From NCBI GenBank assembly GCA_026129405.1, contig JAHCID010000003.1, positions 62,001 to 126,000 on the forward strand: 64,000 nucleotides of DNA. The letters run 5' to 3'. Shown here in pieces: positions 19,560 through 29,441 of the stretch (position 1 is the stretch's first letter; every line of letters begins with the position of its first letter). The notes under the pieces were generated by a model. The model was not told the origin of the DNA and searched no databases. It saw nothing but the letters and a program-made list of their open reading frames with translations. A program made the translations under genes and the position numbers. This DNA comes from a bacterium. Lineage in GTDB: Bacteria; Desulfobacterota; Binatia; DP-6.

Positions 19560-20831
19560 ATGAAGAAGAAGCCGCCCAGCAAAAGCTGGGGCTACGCGTA
19601 CCGCCCGAAGGGGCGCGGCGACGTGCCGACGAGCATCTACTGGCTGAAGTTCAAGCGCACCGGCGACAGCGAGCCCACGCGCGAACGGACGAACCCGCCG
19701 ACCAGCGACGAGAGAGAAGCCCAGCGGCAGCTGCATGCGCGGCTCGGCGAGACCCAGCAGGCGCGCATGGAGCGTCGGCAGAAGGATCACTGCGAGGGCG
19801 TCACCATCAACGACATCCTCGACCTGTACGTCATCGACTGCCGGCGCCTCGGGCGTCCCATCCAGCAGGGCCGCATCGAGCCGTGGCGGCACGAACTGGG
19901 CAACGCGCTGACGACCGAGGTGCAGGCCATCGACCTCGATGACCTCGCCGATCTGTGGCAGCGCCGCGGGCTCGTCTGGGACGGCGGCAGCCGCACGCTC
20001 CGGGACGGCAGCATCATCACCTGGGACGCGCGGGACCCGGCGCGTATCCGGCCCATCTCAGGGGCCTCCGTGAATCGTCTGATGGCGAGCCTCCGCCGCA
20101 GCTACACCCTCGGGCGGAGTAAGCTCGGACTCTCCTACGTGCCGGTCTTCCCGCGGCAGCCGGAGTTCGCTCGCGACACCGATCTCGCCGAGGACGAGTG
20201 CTTGGCCATCGTACAGCACTTCAAAGCGAAGCGCGGCGCCGACGTGAAGGCGGACGTGTTCCGCCTCGGCTACCTGCTCGGCATTCGCAAGGGGCAGCTG
20301 CGCCGCACCCTCAAACGCTACGTGATGACGAACGCGACGCCGTGGCGCATCGACTGGCCGGGGGAGACCACCAAGAACAGGAAGGACCATCGCGTGGCGC
20401 TCCACGGGGAAGCGCTCGAGATCGTGCAGCGCGCCTGGGCGCGGCGCCGGCCGGATGTCGACGAGCTGTTCCACGTAGACGGGGCGCCACTCGGCCCCAT
20501 GACCTCTGAGCTGAAGCGGACCTGCGAGGCCGTCGCCGTCGCCTACGGGCGCACCAACGGCATCACGTTCCACTCGACCCGGCACGCGGCGGTGACGAAC
20601 CTCCTCGCCGCGGGCATCGACGCTGCCGCCGCCATGAGCATCACGGGGCACGTCGACCCTTCGACGTTCCGGCGCTACCACGAGCGCCGCGACAGCGTGC
20701 AGACGGCGGCGCAGGAGAAGATGGCGGCGTACCTCGCGCAGCAACGCGGCACGACAGTCGCCGTGACGCAGCGTGAGGGCACGACAGGGCACGACAACGA
20801 GCCCGATTCCGGTCACGCGCTCCGCGCGTAG
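19560..20831 (+). CDS. int: tyrosine-type site-specific integrase
   Basis: The 423-residue phage-type integrase has an N-terminal arm-binding and core-binding region. Its C-terminal catalytic domain shows Arg in LGIRKGQLRRTLK, Lys in the beta-hairpin TTKNRKDHRVAL, the box HSTRHAAVTNLLAAGID, then ITGHVDPSTFRRYHE with the His and the nucleophile Tyr. It would integrate and excise the element at the tRNA-Leu core. ATG 19560 was chosen because of the GGAGAGG ribosome binding site a few bases upstream. The extreme 3' end of the gene contains the right decamer repeats, so coding sequence and attachment DNA overlap. The 214 bp before it, after the IS, holds only short non-convincing frames. Confidence 0.92.
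   Translation: MKKKPPSKSWGYAYRPKGRGDVPTSIYWLKFKRTGDSEPTRERTNPPTSDEREAQRQLHARLGETQQARMERRQKDHCEGVTINDILDLYVIDCRRLGRPIQQGRIEPWRHELGNALTTEVQAIDLDDLADLWQRRGLVWDGGSRTLRDGSIITWDARDPARIRPISGASVNRLMASLRRSYTLGRSKLGLSYVPVFPRQPEFARDTDLAEDECLAIVQHFKAKRGADVKADVFRLGYLLGIRKGQLRRTLKRYVMTNATPWRIDWPGETTKNRKDHRVALHGEALEIVQRAWARRRPDVDELFHVDGAPLGPMTSELKRTCEAVAVAYGRTNGITFHSTRHAAVTNLLAAGIDAAAAMSITGHVDPSTFRRYHERRDSVQTAAQEKMAAYLAQQRGTTVAVTQREGTTGHDNEPDSGHALRA
20776..20795 (+). repeat. tandem decamer AGGGCACGAC x2, right putative integrase arm site
   Basis: Identical in sequence and orientation to 17043-17062. It sits 73 bp before the right attachment core, within the last codons of the integrase gene. A partial third copy (GGCACGAC) occurs at 20748-20755. 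Confidence 0.6.
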
Positions 20832-20868
20832 GATTGAGCGTCCTGTGGAAGAACACTCGGTTAGGGAA

Positions 20869-20953
<85 letters not shown>

Positions 20954-21216
20954 GTGGGACGACCCAAATAGCCGCAAGGTCCCGAGCGCACAAGTCGGAC
21001 GGAGCCTGCGGAGGCGATGCCGAGGCGCAGCGCGTGCGCCGCGGCGAGCCGAAAAGGCTTCGCTCGCGTCGCGGTCGGCGCCGACGCCGAAGACGATCGG
21101 CGCGATCGCGTCGCGCCGGCCGCCCGCGAGGCGCGTGTGGTCCGCGTGAAGGGCATCGGCCGGCGGGTGCGCGGCGCGGCGGCAGCGTCGCGCGCCGCCG
21201 TTCGGCACTCCGGGCT

Positions 21217-22431
21217 TCAGGCCGCGCCGGCGGCGGCGCTTGGCGACAGCAGCGTGACGACCGTGATCTCGCGCGGCGCGCCGACGCGGATGCGCTGGCC
21301 GCTGATGCCGAGGCCGCGGTTCACGTGCAGCAGCGTACCGTGGCGGGCGAACGTGCCGGCGTCGAAGCGGGTCATGAGGATGCGCGCCGGATTGAGGCGC
21401 GGCAGGCCCGGGACGGCGAGCTGGCCGCCGTGGGTGTGGCCGGCGAGCGTCAGCGGGACGCCGAGCCGCGCCGCCGTCTCGTAGATGGCGGGGTGGTGGC
21501 AGAGCAGCACCGCCGCGTCGCCCGCCGGCACCTGCGCCAGCAGCTCCGGAAGCACCGCGCACGCCGCCGCCGTGTCGCGATACTCGAGGCCGACGAGCCA
21601 CAGCGTCGCGCCGTGGAGGGTCACCGGCGCGACGGTGTCGCGCAGCAGGGTCCACGTCGTGTGGCGCGCGATCGCCGCCGCGACGCGGTCGAGGCCCGCG
21701 CCCTCGTCGTGGTTGCCGAGGATGGCGTAGACGCCGTGGCGGGCACCGATCGACGCCAGCGCCGGCACCCACGCCTCGAGGTCGGTGCGCTTCGAGTCGA
21801 CGACGTCGCCGGTCACCACGATCACGTCGGGGTCGATCTCGGCGAGACGCGCGACGACGTCGCCGAGCGCGGCGCGATCGGCCAGCGGGCCGAGGTGCAG
21901 GTCGCTCAGGTGCACGATGCGCAGACCGTCGAGCGCGGGCGGCAGCCCGGGCAGCGACACGAGGAGGGGCGTCACGCGCAGGCGGCGATGGCCGGCGACG
22001 TAGCCCCAGGTGGCGACCAGCATCACGAGCGCGACCGACGGCCACGCCACCGCCGCGAAGCCCGGGCCGAGGAACGGCGCGGCGGCGGCGGCGAGCTGGC
22101 CCGCGTCGGCGGGCAGGGCGCCGAGGCGGTCGACGACCATCCAGCCCATCGCGGCGGCGCCGAGCGTCAGCGCACCGGCCGCCGACACGAAGCCGGTCGC
22201 GAGCACCGCCTGCGCCGCGCGCTTCGGCAGGTGGCCGTCGGGCGCCTCGCGCTCGTAGCCCTCGGCCGCGGCGCGGTTCAGCAGCGTCAGCAGGACGACG
22301 GCGACGACGTGCCAGAGCGGTGCGAGCGGCGGATCGACGAGGGCGCAGACGAGCGTCCACTCGCCGAGCGCGCCCGCGAGCGCGATCGTCCACCAGAAGC
22401 GACGCAGGAGGAGTCGGCCGAGCCAGGTCAT
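21217..22431 (-). CDS. membrane-anchored metallophosphoesterase (YkuE-like)
   Basis: The 404-residue protein has about four N-terminal transmembrane helices (residues 1-150) and then a calcineurin-like phosphoesterase domain. All metal-site blocks are present: IVHLSDLHLG, VVTGDVVDS, ILGNHDEGAG, LLCHHPAIYE and LAGHTHGGQL. It resembles the YkuE group of membrane-associated phosphoesterases that may act on lipid-linked phosphates such as UDP-diacylglucosamine; the substrate here is unknown. The ATG overlaps the stop codon of the aldo/keto reductase gene (ATGA), so the two are coupled. Confidence 0.88.
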   Translation of the reverse strand: MTWLGRLLLRRFWWTIALAGALGEWTLVCALVDPPLAPLWHVVAVVLLTLLNRAAAEGYEREAPDGHLPKRAAQAVLATGFVSAAGALTLGAAAMGWMVVDRLGALPADAGQLAAAAAPFLGPGFAAVAWPSVALVMLVATWGYVAGHRRLRVTPLLVSLPGLPPALDGLRIVHLSDLHLGPLADRAALGDVVARLAEIDPDVIVVTGDVVDSKRTDLEAWVPALASIGARHGVYAILGNHDEGAGLDRVAAAIARHTTWTLLRDTVAPVTLHGATLWLVGLEYRDTAAACAVLPELLAQVPAGDAAVLLCHHPAIYETAARLGVPLTLAGHTHGGQLAVPGLPRLNPARILMTRFDAGTFARHGTLLHVNRGLGISGQRIRVGAPREITVVTLLSPSAAAGAA

Positions 22432-23432
22432 GCGGCGCCGAGCCAGCGTTGGATCATGTCGAGGAAGGGGCTCGGGTACTCGGGGACGAGCGCGCCGATG
22501 GCGTCGAGCCGCGCCTGGAGCGCATCCGGCACGGCCACGTCCGCGGCGCCGAGCGTGTCGGCGAGCTGCGCCTCGGTGCGGGCGCCGAGGATCACCGAGG
22601 TGATCTCCGGCTTCGCGAGCTGCCAGGCGATGGCGAGCTGCGCCGGCGTGCAGCCGAGCTCGGCGGCGCACGCGCGCAGCACGTCGACGACGTCGTGCGC
22701 GCGCTCGCTCAGGTAGTCGGCGTAGAACTCCATGTCGCGGTCGCCGAGGCGCGTGCCCGCGGGCCGCTCGCCGCGCGCGACCTTGCCGGTGAGCATGCCG
22801 GCGGCGAGCGGGCTCCAGGTGATGATCCCCACGCCCTCCTCGCGGCAGAGCGCGAAGTGCTCGCGCTCGATCGCACGTACCAGCAGGTTGTAGTGCGGCT
22901 GGAGCGACACGTAGCGGCTCCAGCCGTGGCGATCGGCGATCGCGAGCGCCTTCATGAGGCGATAGGCGCGGTAGTTCGACGCCCCGACGTAGAGCACCTT
23001 GCCCGCGCGCACGAGGTCATGGAGCGCGGCGACGGTCTCCTCGAGCGGCGTCCACGGATCCTCGGCGTGGATCTGGTAGAGGTCGACGTAGTCGGTGCGG
23101 AGGCGGCGGAGACTCGCGTCGCAGGCCTCGCGGATGTGCTTGCGCGAGGCGCCGCGGTCGTTGGGCCCCGGGCCGGTCGGCAGCGTGCACTTGGTGGCGA
23201 GCACCACCTGCGTGCGCTTGCCGGCGACGGCGCGGCCGGTGATCTCCTCGGAGACCGTGCCGGCGTAGAGGTCGGCGGTGTCGATGAAGTTGCCGCCGGC
23301 GTCGAGGAAGCGGCCCACCATGCGCAGGGCCGTCGCCTCGTCGCAGCCCCAGCCCGCCACCCCGAACGTCATCGTGCCGAGGCAGAGCTCCGAGACGCGC
23401 AGCCCGGTGCGGCCGAGGGGGCGGATGCGCAT
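22428..23432 (-). CDS. aldo/keto reductase
   Basis: The 334-residue NADPH-dependent oxidoreductase has a complete (beta/alpha)8 aldo/keto reductase fold. The catalytic tetrad is visible as Asp and Tyr in FIDTADLYAG, Lys in VLATKCTLP and His in LYQIHAEDPWTP. The C-terminal cofactor segment contains ITSVILGARTEAQL. It resembles the YajO/AKR11-like subgroup that reduces aldehydes or ketones of unknown identity. The start at 23432 is directly preceded by GAAGGA. It heads a two-gene leftward unit with the metallophosphoesterase. Confidence 0.93.
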   Translation of the reverse strand: MRIRPLGRTGLRVSELCLGTMTFGVAGWGCDEATALRMVGRFLDAGGNFIDTADLYAGTVSEEITGRAVAGKRTQVVLATKCTLPTGPGPNDRGASRKHIREACDASLRRLRTDYVDLYQIHAEDPWTPLEETVAALHDLVRAGKVLYVGASNYRAYRLMKALAIADRHGWSRYVSLQPHYNLLVRAIEREHFALCREEGVGIITWSPLAAGMLTGKVARGERPAGTRLGDRDMEFYADYLSERAHDVVDVLRACAAELGCTPAQLAIAWQLAKPEITSVILGARTEAQLADTLGAADVAVPDALQARLDAIGALVPEYPSPFLDMIQRWLGAA

Positions 23433-23621
23433 TCCTTCGAGGTATAGCCGGGGTCCTCGCGGGGGGCGAGCAGGAAACGCCGCGTGCGGCCGGCTGTTGC
23501 CGCCGCCGGGGCGGCGTCGCACGACGGTGCGGCGTCGCCCCGGCCGCCGCGCACGTGCTAGAGATCGGGCCCGCATGAGCCGAGCGCGCCGCCGGCGGTG
23601 GCTGGAGGAGGGGACGACCTG

Positions 23622-23990
23622 ATGGAACGCACCTTCGTCGCGCTCGGCGCGATCCTGGCGGGGCTCGCCGTCGCCGCGGGCGCGTTCGGCGCGCATGCGC
23701 TGCGCGCGCGGCTCACGCCCGAGGACCTCGCGATCTTCGAGACCGGCGTACGCTACCAGATGTACCACGCCCTCGGGCTGTTCGCGGTGGCGTGGGCGAT
23801 GACGCGCTGGTGGGGGACCGGTGTCACGCTCGCGGGCTGGCTGTTCGTCGCCGGCACCGTGCTCTTCTCGGGCAGCCTCTACGTGCTCGTGCTGAGCGGA
23901 CAGCGCTGGCTCGGCGCGGTGACGCCGCTCGGCGGCCTCTCGTTCCTCGCCGCGTGGCTGGTGCTCGCCTGGGTCGCGCTGCGCGGCTGA
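23622..23990 (+). CDS. DUF423 small membrane protein (YgdD-like)
   Basis: The 122-residue protein has four transmembrane helices and the family-typical elements GAFGAHALRARL near the N-terminus, ETGVRYQMYHALGL, and TPLGGLSFLAAWLVLA at the end. The start ATG 23622 follows a GGAGGAGGGG ribosome binding site. Its function is unknown in all organisms I know of. It stands alone, divergent from the aldo/keto reductase. Confidence 0.92.
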   Translation: MERTFVALGAILAGLAVAAGAFGAHALRARLTPEDLAIFETGVRYQMYHALGLFAVAWAMTRWWGTGVTLAGWLFVAGTVLFSGSLYVLVLSGQRWLGAVTPLGGLSFLAAWLVLAWVALRG

Positions 23991-24000
23991 AACCGGGCCG

Positions 24001-24297
24001 TCAGGCGAAGGCGTCGAGCAGGTGGCGGCTGAGCGCGCGGTCGGCGCGCAGGAGCATGGTTCCGGCGCGGCCGTAGAGGCGGGCGTGGACAAGATCGAGG
24101 CGGCCGAGGTCCGGGGCCAGGTCCTGGATCGGCGGCGGCGCCTGGCCGGTGAGCGAGGGCGTCGGGTCCGGGCGCGACGGCGGCGCATCGGCGGCGACGC
24201 GGGCGTCGACCGGCGCCGTGCGCGCGACCGCGTCGACGGCGCGCACGCGCAGCGCGGTCGCCTGTCGCACGAGCTCGGCGGCGGCGACGGGGTCCAT
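24001..24297 (-). CDS. hypothetical small protein downstream of the men operon
   Basis: A 98-residue frame starting MDPVAAAELVRQATALRVRA, Ala/Arg/Pro-rich, with predicted helices at both ends and a Pro-rich middle. No family is recognised. It follows menE by 153 bp on the same strand. Coding probability is moderate because composition in this GC range creates many open frames; the Met start and amphipathic N-terminal helix favour a real gene. Confidence 0.45.
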   Translation of the reverse strand: MDPVAAAELVRQATALRVRAVDAVARTAPVDARVAADAPPSRPDPTPSLTGQAPPPIQDLAPDLGRLDLVHARLYGRAGTMLLRADRALSRHLLDAFA

Positions 24298-24450
24298 GTC
24301 GGCAATATCGGCAGGGTGCGCGCCGCGACAGGCCAGGGCACTGGCGGATGCGCGATACGGCAACATACACGGGGTGCGGCGCGTTGCGCCCGCGACACCA
24401 CGCGGGCGCGGCAGCGACCGCATCGACAGGCGCCGGCTGCCAGCGCGCGA

Positions 24451-25845
24451 TCATATGCGCCGCACCCGCGCCGCCGGCTGCGTGCCGTCAACGAGGAAGA
24501 GCCGACGCGGCAGCTTGTGCGCCGCCAGCCCGCCGCGCGCGGCGGCGCGCAGCGTCTCGAGCGTCGGCGTCGCGCCCGCCACGGGAACCACCCAGGCCGC
24601 GACGGCCTGCCCCCATTCGGCGTCGGGCACCGCCGCGACGGTGACCTCCGCGACGCCGGCCACGCCCGCGAGCGCGGCTTCGACCTCCGCCGGTGCGACG
24701 TTCTCGCCGCCGGTGACGATGACGTCGTCGCGCCGGCCGAGGACGTGCAGGCGACCGTCGACGCCGAGGCGACCGAGATCCTGCGTGCGCAGCCAGCCGT
24801 CGGCCGCGGTCACGGGAAGGATCGCGCCGTCGGCGCCGAGACGCCCGGCGCTCACGGTCGGCCCTTGGACGTGGATCTCGCCGTCTTCGTCGGGCGCCGC
24901 CGGCGTGCCGTCGGCGCGGACGATGCGCACCCGTGTCGGCAGCAGCGGCAGACCTGCCGAGCCGTCGAGCGCGCGCGGATCGCCGGGCGCCGCGGTCGCG
25001 ATCTGCGACGCCGCCTCGGTGCAGCCGTACGTCGGCGCCAGCGGCCAGCCGCGCCGCTCGCGCAGCAGCGCAGGCGGGGCACGGCGCCGCCAGATCAGCG
25101 CATCACCCAGCGACGGCGGCGGCGCCACCTCGCGCAGGCGGGCGAGCGCGGTCGGCACCAGCGAGATGCGCGTCGGCGCATGCTCGCGGAAGCTGCGCGC
25201 GACGGTCTCGACGTCGAAGCCGTCGTGGAGGAGCACGGTGCTGCCGGCGAGGACGCTGCGCAGGACGACCGCGAGGCCGCCGACGTGCCAGAGAGGCAGG
25301 CAGGCGAGCCAGCGCTCGTCCGGCGTCATGCCGAGGCGGGCGGCGTTGCCGACCGCGCTCCACAGGTGGTTCGCGGCCGTGAGGACGATCGGCTTCGGGT
25401 TGCCACTCGTGCCCGACGTGAAGACGACGGTGTGCGGCCGGTCGAGGACCAGCGCCGGCGGCGTGGGCGCCGGCGGCGCGCCCGCAACGTCGGGTCAGGC
25501 GCGCCAGGCGGCGGGCGTGGCGCTCAGCCCGAGGGCGACGAGGACGCGTGCGCCGACATCGCGCAGGCGCTGCGCCATCTCGGCGTCCGTCCAGCGCGGA
25601 TCGCAGAGGACGAGCAGCGCACGTGCGCGCAGCCGCGGACCGCGGTGACCGACGCCACCGCCGTTGCGCAGCGACCGCACCACCAGCACGCCGGGCGCAG
25701 CGCCGAGCGCGCGCAGGTGATGGGCGAGCCCCGCCGCCCGGCGCTCGAGCGCCGCGTAGTCGACCCGCGTGCCGTCGGCGAGGACGAGCGCGGCATGGTC
25801 GCCGCGGACGCGCGCCTGGGCGTGGAGCCAGTCGGGAACGGTCAC
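24451..25845 (-). pseudogene. menE: o-succinylbenzoate--CoA ligase (MenE), frame interrupted
   Basis: MenE activates o-succinylbenzoate with ATP and CoA in menaquinone synthesis. The gene reads from GTG 25845 (VPDWLHAQARVRGDHAALVL) to the stop at 24451. The AMP-binding P-loop TSGTSGNPKPIVLTAANH, the PLWHVGGL segment, TYGCTEAASQ and GRRDDVIVTGGENVAPAEVE are all visible, so the catalytic core is complete. An in-frame TGA at 25495-25497 separates the first 116 codons from the rest, and the stretch around 25600-25690 looks locally out of frame. Total length (465 codons) is normal. The GTG overlaps the menC stop by 4 bp. Either consensus errors or recent inactivation explain the breaks. Confidence 0.75.
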
Positions 25846-26903
25846 GCGGCCTCGACGACGCGCCAGCGTGCCAGCGCGCCGGCGTCGAGCTCGCCCAGGC
25901 CGGGCCCCGGCGGCAGCGCCATGGTGGGATGGGGACGGAGCGGCGTGCGCACGAGGTCGCCGGCGAGGAGCGCCGTGGTCGCGAGCCCGCAGGGCGGCGG
26001 CGCGTCGGCCAGGGCGGCGGCGAGATGGAGTGCTGCGGCGGTGGCGATCGAGCCGTCGAGCGCGGTCGTCACCGTGGTCGCGAGGCCGAGGCGGCGGGCC
26101 GCCGCCGCCGTCGGCAAGCGCGGGCCGGGCCGCCGACCTGCACGAAACTTCAGCACGACGACGTCCGCGGCTTCTACGCCGCGGCTGGCGCCCTGCTGCC
26201 GGCCCGACCACCATCTCGTCGGCGCCGATGCGCACGCCGGCGCGTCGGCAGGCCGCGAGCGCGGCGTCGTCGCCCGGGGGCGCGGGCTGCTCGAGCTTGC
26301 GAGGCGGGCCGCCGCCAGGCGGGCGGCGGCTGCCGCCGCGCGCGCGCCCGGCCAGCGGCCGTTGGCGTCGCGCCTGCGCCGCGCCGAACGCGGCGGCGCG
26401 CACCGCGGCAGGGCGCGCCGCCGCGTCGGCAGTCCGGACCGACCTTCACCTTGGCGGCAGCGGGCGTGCGGCGGCGGCGGCGAGCGCGCCGAGCGTGGCG
26501 CCGTCGAGCAGCGCGCTCTGCCGCGACCATCGTCCGCCGCGCGCCATGCGACGCCAGCTCAACGACGCAACCGGCGACGGCGACCGGCAGATCGTGCTTT
26601 TATCATCAGGAGCCGACCGCAGCACCAGATCGTCTGCTCTGGGCGCGACACGGCCAGCTCGGCGAGGCGATCAGGCTGGCGCCGACGGGCGGGTCGCGGC
26701 GCCGCGCAGCCTGGCCTGCGGCCGAGCGCCGCCAGCGAGGTTCGCGCCTGGCGGTGCGGCCAGGCCTCGCCGGGGCCGACGCTGCCGTCGGCCGCGTGGA
26801 GGAAGACGACGACCCTCGCGCCGTGATCGGTCCGCCGCGGGTCGCCAGTGGCGTGCGCAGCGGCACGGCGTGCCGCCGCCAGCTCGAGCCGCCGGATCGT
26901 CAA
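25842..26903 (-). pseudogene. menC: o-succinylbenzoate synthase (MenC), several frameshifts
   Basis: MenC is the enolase-superfamily dehydratase that forms o-succinylbenzoate. Pieces of it appear in different frames: LTIRRLELA at the start, PLRTPLATRGGPIT, VVVFLHAADGSVGPGEAWPH, and a C-terminal block VTTALDGSIATAAALHLAAALAD ending at the stop at 25842. Span (1062 bp) fits a normal 320-370-residue enzyme. The likely start is TTG 26903, overlapping the menA stop as TTGA. No single frame covers the gene, so at least two or three indels are present. The middle part (26160-26600) is the worst preserved. Confidence 0.65.
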
Positions 26904-27800
26904 CGCAGAGGCCACGGCGGAGGAGACCGAACGCGAGGTGCAGGCAGGCGGTCGCAGCGGCGCGGCGTTCAGGGTCGAGCAAATCGACGGCGCGCAGCAC
27001 CGCGCGCAGCGGCGCCGGCGCCAGCGGGCCGCGAGCTTGGGCGAGCAGCAGCGCCAGCGTGCCGAGACCGGCGGCGAGCCCGGCCGGCGCTGCGAAGGCG
27101 AGGGCGAGGGCGGCGCCATAGAGCGCCCGCGCCGCCGGGCGGCCGAGGCGCACCGCCAGCGTACGCTTGCGCGCGCGCCGGTCGCCGTCGAGATCGCGCA
27201 CGTTGTTGACGAGAAGGATCGCGGTGGCGAGGAGGCCGACGGGCAGCGAGGCGGCGAGCGCGAGCCTCGACTGCTGCACCCAGGCCGTGCCGATCACCGC
27301 CACCGGTCCGAAGAACGCGAAGACGAACGCCTCGCCGAGCCCATGATAGGCGAGCGGGAACGGTCCCGCCGTGTACGCCACCGCGGCGACGAGGGCGGCG
27401 GCGCCGGCCACCAGCGCCGGCGTGCCGAGTTGCAGCGCGAGCGGCAGCCCGATCGCCGCGGCGAGCGCGAGCACGCCGAGGCCGGCGGCAGGACGACCGC
27501 CAAACGCCAGCCGCCTGGGTGACGCGGGAGCGTGAACCAGGGCGGTCGAGGTCAAATCGGCGCCGCGGCAGCGTCACTTCGATCGTTCACCAGGTTGATG
27601 CCGATCTGGAGCAGCAGCGCCGTCGCCAGGCAGGCGACGGCGAGCAGCGGATCGGCGCCACCGGCGCGGGCCGCCAGCGCCGTGCCGACGACGACGGGGA
27701 CCACCGCCGCCGGCAGCGTGCGCGGGCGGATCGCCAGCAGCCAGACCTGGGCGGGCGGGCGCGCCGCCGGCGCCCCGCCTGCCGCGTCCGCGCCGGTCAC
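26900..27800 (-). pseudogene. menA: 1,4-dihydroxy-2-naphthoate polyprenyltransferase (MenA), frameshifted
   Basis: MenA is a UbiA-family membrane prenyltransferase that attaches the polyprenyl chain to DHNA. The N-terminal part, from GTG 27800, reads QVWLLAIRPRTLPAAVVPVV and LQIGINLVNDRSDA. After a frame change near 27550 the remaining helices follow, including the second Asp-rich motif in [27 protein letters not shown] further break near 26930 leads to the stop at 26900. Length and motifs are normal apart from these shifts. The GTG overlaps the menB stop by 4 bp. Confidence 0.72.
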
Positions 27801-28627
27801 GGCAGGCGCGGGAAGCGCTCGAAGTCGGGCGCGCGCTTCTCGAGGAAGGCGTTGCGGCCCTCCTGCGCCTCCTCGGACATGTAGTAGAGCAGCGTCGCGT
27901 TGCCGGCGAGCTCCTGCACGCCGGCGAGCCCGTCGGTGTCGGCGTTGAACGCCGCCTTGAGGCAGCGCAGCGCGAGCGGGCTCAGCGCCAGCATCTCGCG
28001 GCACCATGCGACGGTCTCCGCCTCGAGCCGCGCCAGCGGCACGACGGTGTTGACGAGCCCCATCTCGAGCGCCTGCTGCGCGTCGTAGCGGCGACAGAGG
28101 AGCCAGATCTCGCGCGCCTTCTTGTGGCCGACGATGCGGGCGAGGAAGCCGGCGCCGAAGCCGCCGTCGAAGCTGCCCACGCGCGGACCCGTCTGCCCGA
28201 AGACGGCGTTGTCGGCCGCGATCGTGAGGTCGCAGACGACGTGCAGCACGTGGCCGCCGCCGACGGCGTAGCCGGCCACCATGGCGACCACCGGCTTCGG
28301 CAGCGTGCGGATCTGGCGCTGCAGGTCGAGGACGTTCAGGCGCGGCACGCCGGCGTCGTCGACGTAGCCGGCGTGGCCGCGGATGCGCTGGTCGCCGCCG
28401 GCACAGAACGCCTCCGTGCCCTGGCCGGTCAAGACGACGACACCGACCTTCGCGTCCTCGCGCGCGATGGTGAAGGCCTCCGCCAGCTCGTGCAGCGTGC
28501 GCGGCCGGAACGCGTTGCGGACCTCGGGACGGGCGATCGTGATCTTGGCGATGCCGCGCGCGTCGCCGTCGCCGCGCTCGTAGCGGATGTCTTCGAAGGG
28601 GCGGGCGGACGTCCAGCTGAACGACAT
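27797..28627 (-). CDS. menB: 1,4-dihydroxy-2-naphthoyl-CoA synthase (MenB)
   Basis: The 276-residue crotonase-fold enzyme closes the second ring of the naphthoquinone from o-succinylbenzoyl-CoA. Typical MenB segments are seen: [50 protein letters not shown] and the C-terminal [18 protein letters not shown]. The frame is uninterrupted, unlike most of its operon partners. ATG 28627 follows GAAGGAG, and 19 bp separate it from menH, the only clear gap in the men operon. Confidence 0.95.
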   Translation of the reverse strand: MSFSWTSARPFEDIRYERGDGDARGIAKITIARPEVRNAFRPRTLHELAEAFTIAREDAKVGVVVLTGQGTEAFCAGGDQRIRGHAGYVDDAGVPRLNVLDLQRQIRTLPKPVVAMVAGYAVGGGHVLHVVCDLTIAADNAVFGQTGPRVGSFDGGFGAGFLARIVGHKKAREIWLLCRRYDAQQALEMGLVNTVVPLARLEAETVAWCREMLALSPLALRCLKAAFNADTDGLAGVQELAGNATLLYYMSEEAQEGRNAFLEKRAPDFERFPRLP

Positions 28628-28646
28628 GGAGGGGCTCCTTCTCGGG

Positions 28647-29441
28647 TCAGGCCGGACGCGGCGCGCGCCGGCGCAGGAAATCGATGGTGGCCGCCGCGAA
28701 GGCGACGGGGTTCTCGAGATGGGTGGCGTGCCCGGCGTCGGGTACGACGACGGTCTCGGCGTCCGGCAGGCGCGCAGCCATGCGCGCGGCGAGGACACGG
28801 TAGGGCGGGTCGTCCGCGCCCACGACGAGCAGCGTCGGCGGGCGCAGGTGCGCGAGCTCGTCCCAGAGCGGCGCCTGCACGCCCGGCCCGAAGGCACGCA
28901 GCGCGGCGGCGAGGCCGGTGGCGCCGTTGCCGAGACGCACGGCACGCTCGCGCTCGCGGACGCCGCCCGGCAGGCGCGCCTGGGTCGCGAACAGGGGCTG
29001 CGCGGCCCAGGCGTCGACGAACGCGGGCAGGCCGTCGCGCAGCAGCGTCGCGGCGAGGGCGTCGTCGGCGACGGCGCGCAGGGTGCGGGCCGTCGCGTCG
29101 GCGATGCCCGGCGACGCCGACTCGAGGATGAGCCGCTCGACGCGCCCCGGTCGCGCGAGCGCGACGTGGAGCGCGGCGCGGCCGCCCATCGAGTAGCCGA
29201 GCCAGTGTGCGCGGGCGATGCCGAGGCGATCGAGGATGCCGACCAGCGCATCCGCCAGCTCGGGCAGGCGCATGCCGTCCGGCGGCGGTGAGTAGCGGTG
29301 GCCCGGCAGATCGACCGCGAGCACGCGGAAGTGCTCGGCGAGCACGGGCAGCAGCGGCAGCCAGGTGCCGGCGTTGCCGGTGAAGCCGTGCAGCAGGACC
29401 AGCGCCGGCCCGTGCCCGGCCGTCTCGACGTGCAGCCTCAT
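28647..29441 (-). CDS. menH: SHCHC synthase-like alpha/beta hydrolase (MenH)
   Basis: The 264-residue alpha/beta hydrolase lies between menD and menB, the usual place of menH, which releases pyruvate from SEPHCHC. The nucleophile elbow [11 protein letters not shown], the acid in VVGADDPPY and the His in [11 protein letters not shown] complete a catalytic triad. The oxyanion segment [12 protein letters not shown] is present. The frame is intact. ATG 29441 overlaps the menD stop by 4 bp. Assignment to menH rests on context plus fold, because the hydrolase family is broad. Confidence 0.88.
   Translation of the reverse strand: MRLHVETAGHGPALVLLHGFTGNAGTWLPLLPVLAEHFRVLAVDLPGHRYSPPPDGMRLPELADALVGILDRLGIARAHWLGYSMGGRAALHVALARPGRVERLILESASPGIADATARTLRAVADDALAATLLRDGLPAFVDAWAAQPLFATQARLPGGVRERERAVRLGNGATGLAAALRAFGPGVQAPLWDELAHLRPPTLLVVGADDPPYRVLAARMAARLPDAETVVVPDAGHATHLENPVAFAAATIDFLRRRAPRPA

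Noticed and set aside
20954-21216. A possible small gene between tRNA-Leu and the metallophosphoesterase
   Set aside because: Frames here have no ribosome binding site and only biased composition; I see nothing supportable in these 263 bases.
25495-25497. Selenocysteine readthrough of the TGA in menE
   Set aside because: MenE is not a selenoprotein family, the TGA is not at a catalytic site, I noticed no SECIS-like stem in this GC-rich context, and the neighbouring men genes show ordinary indels.
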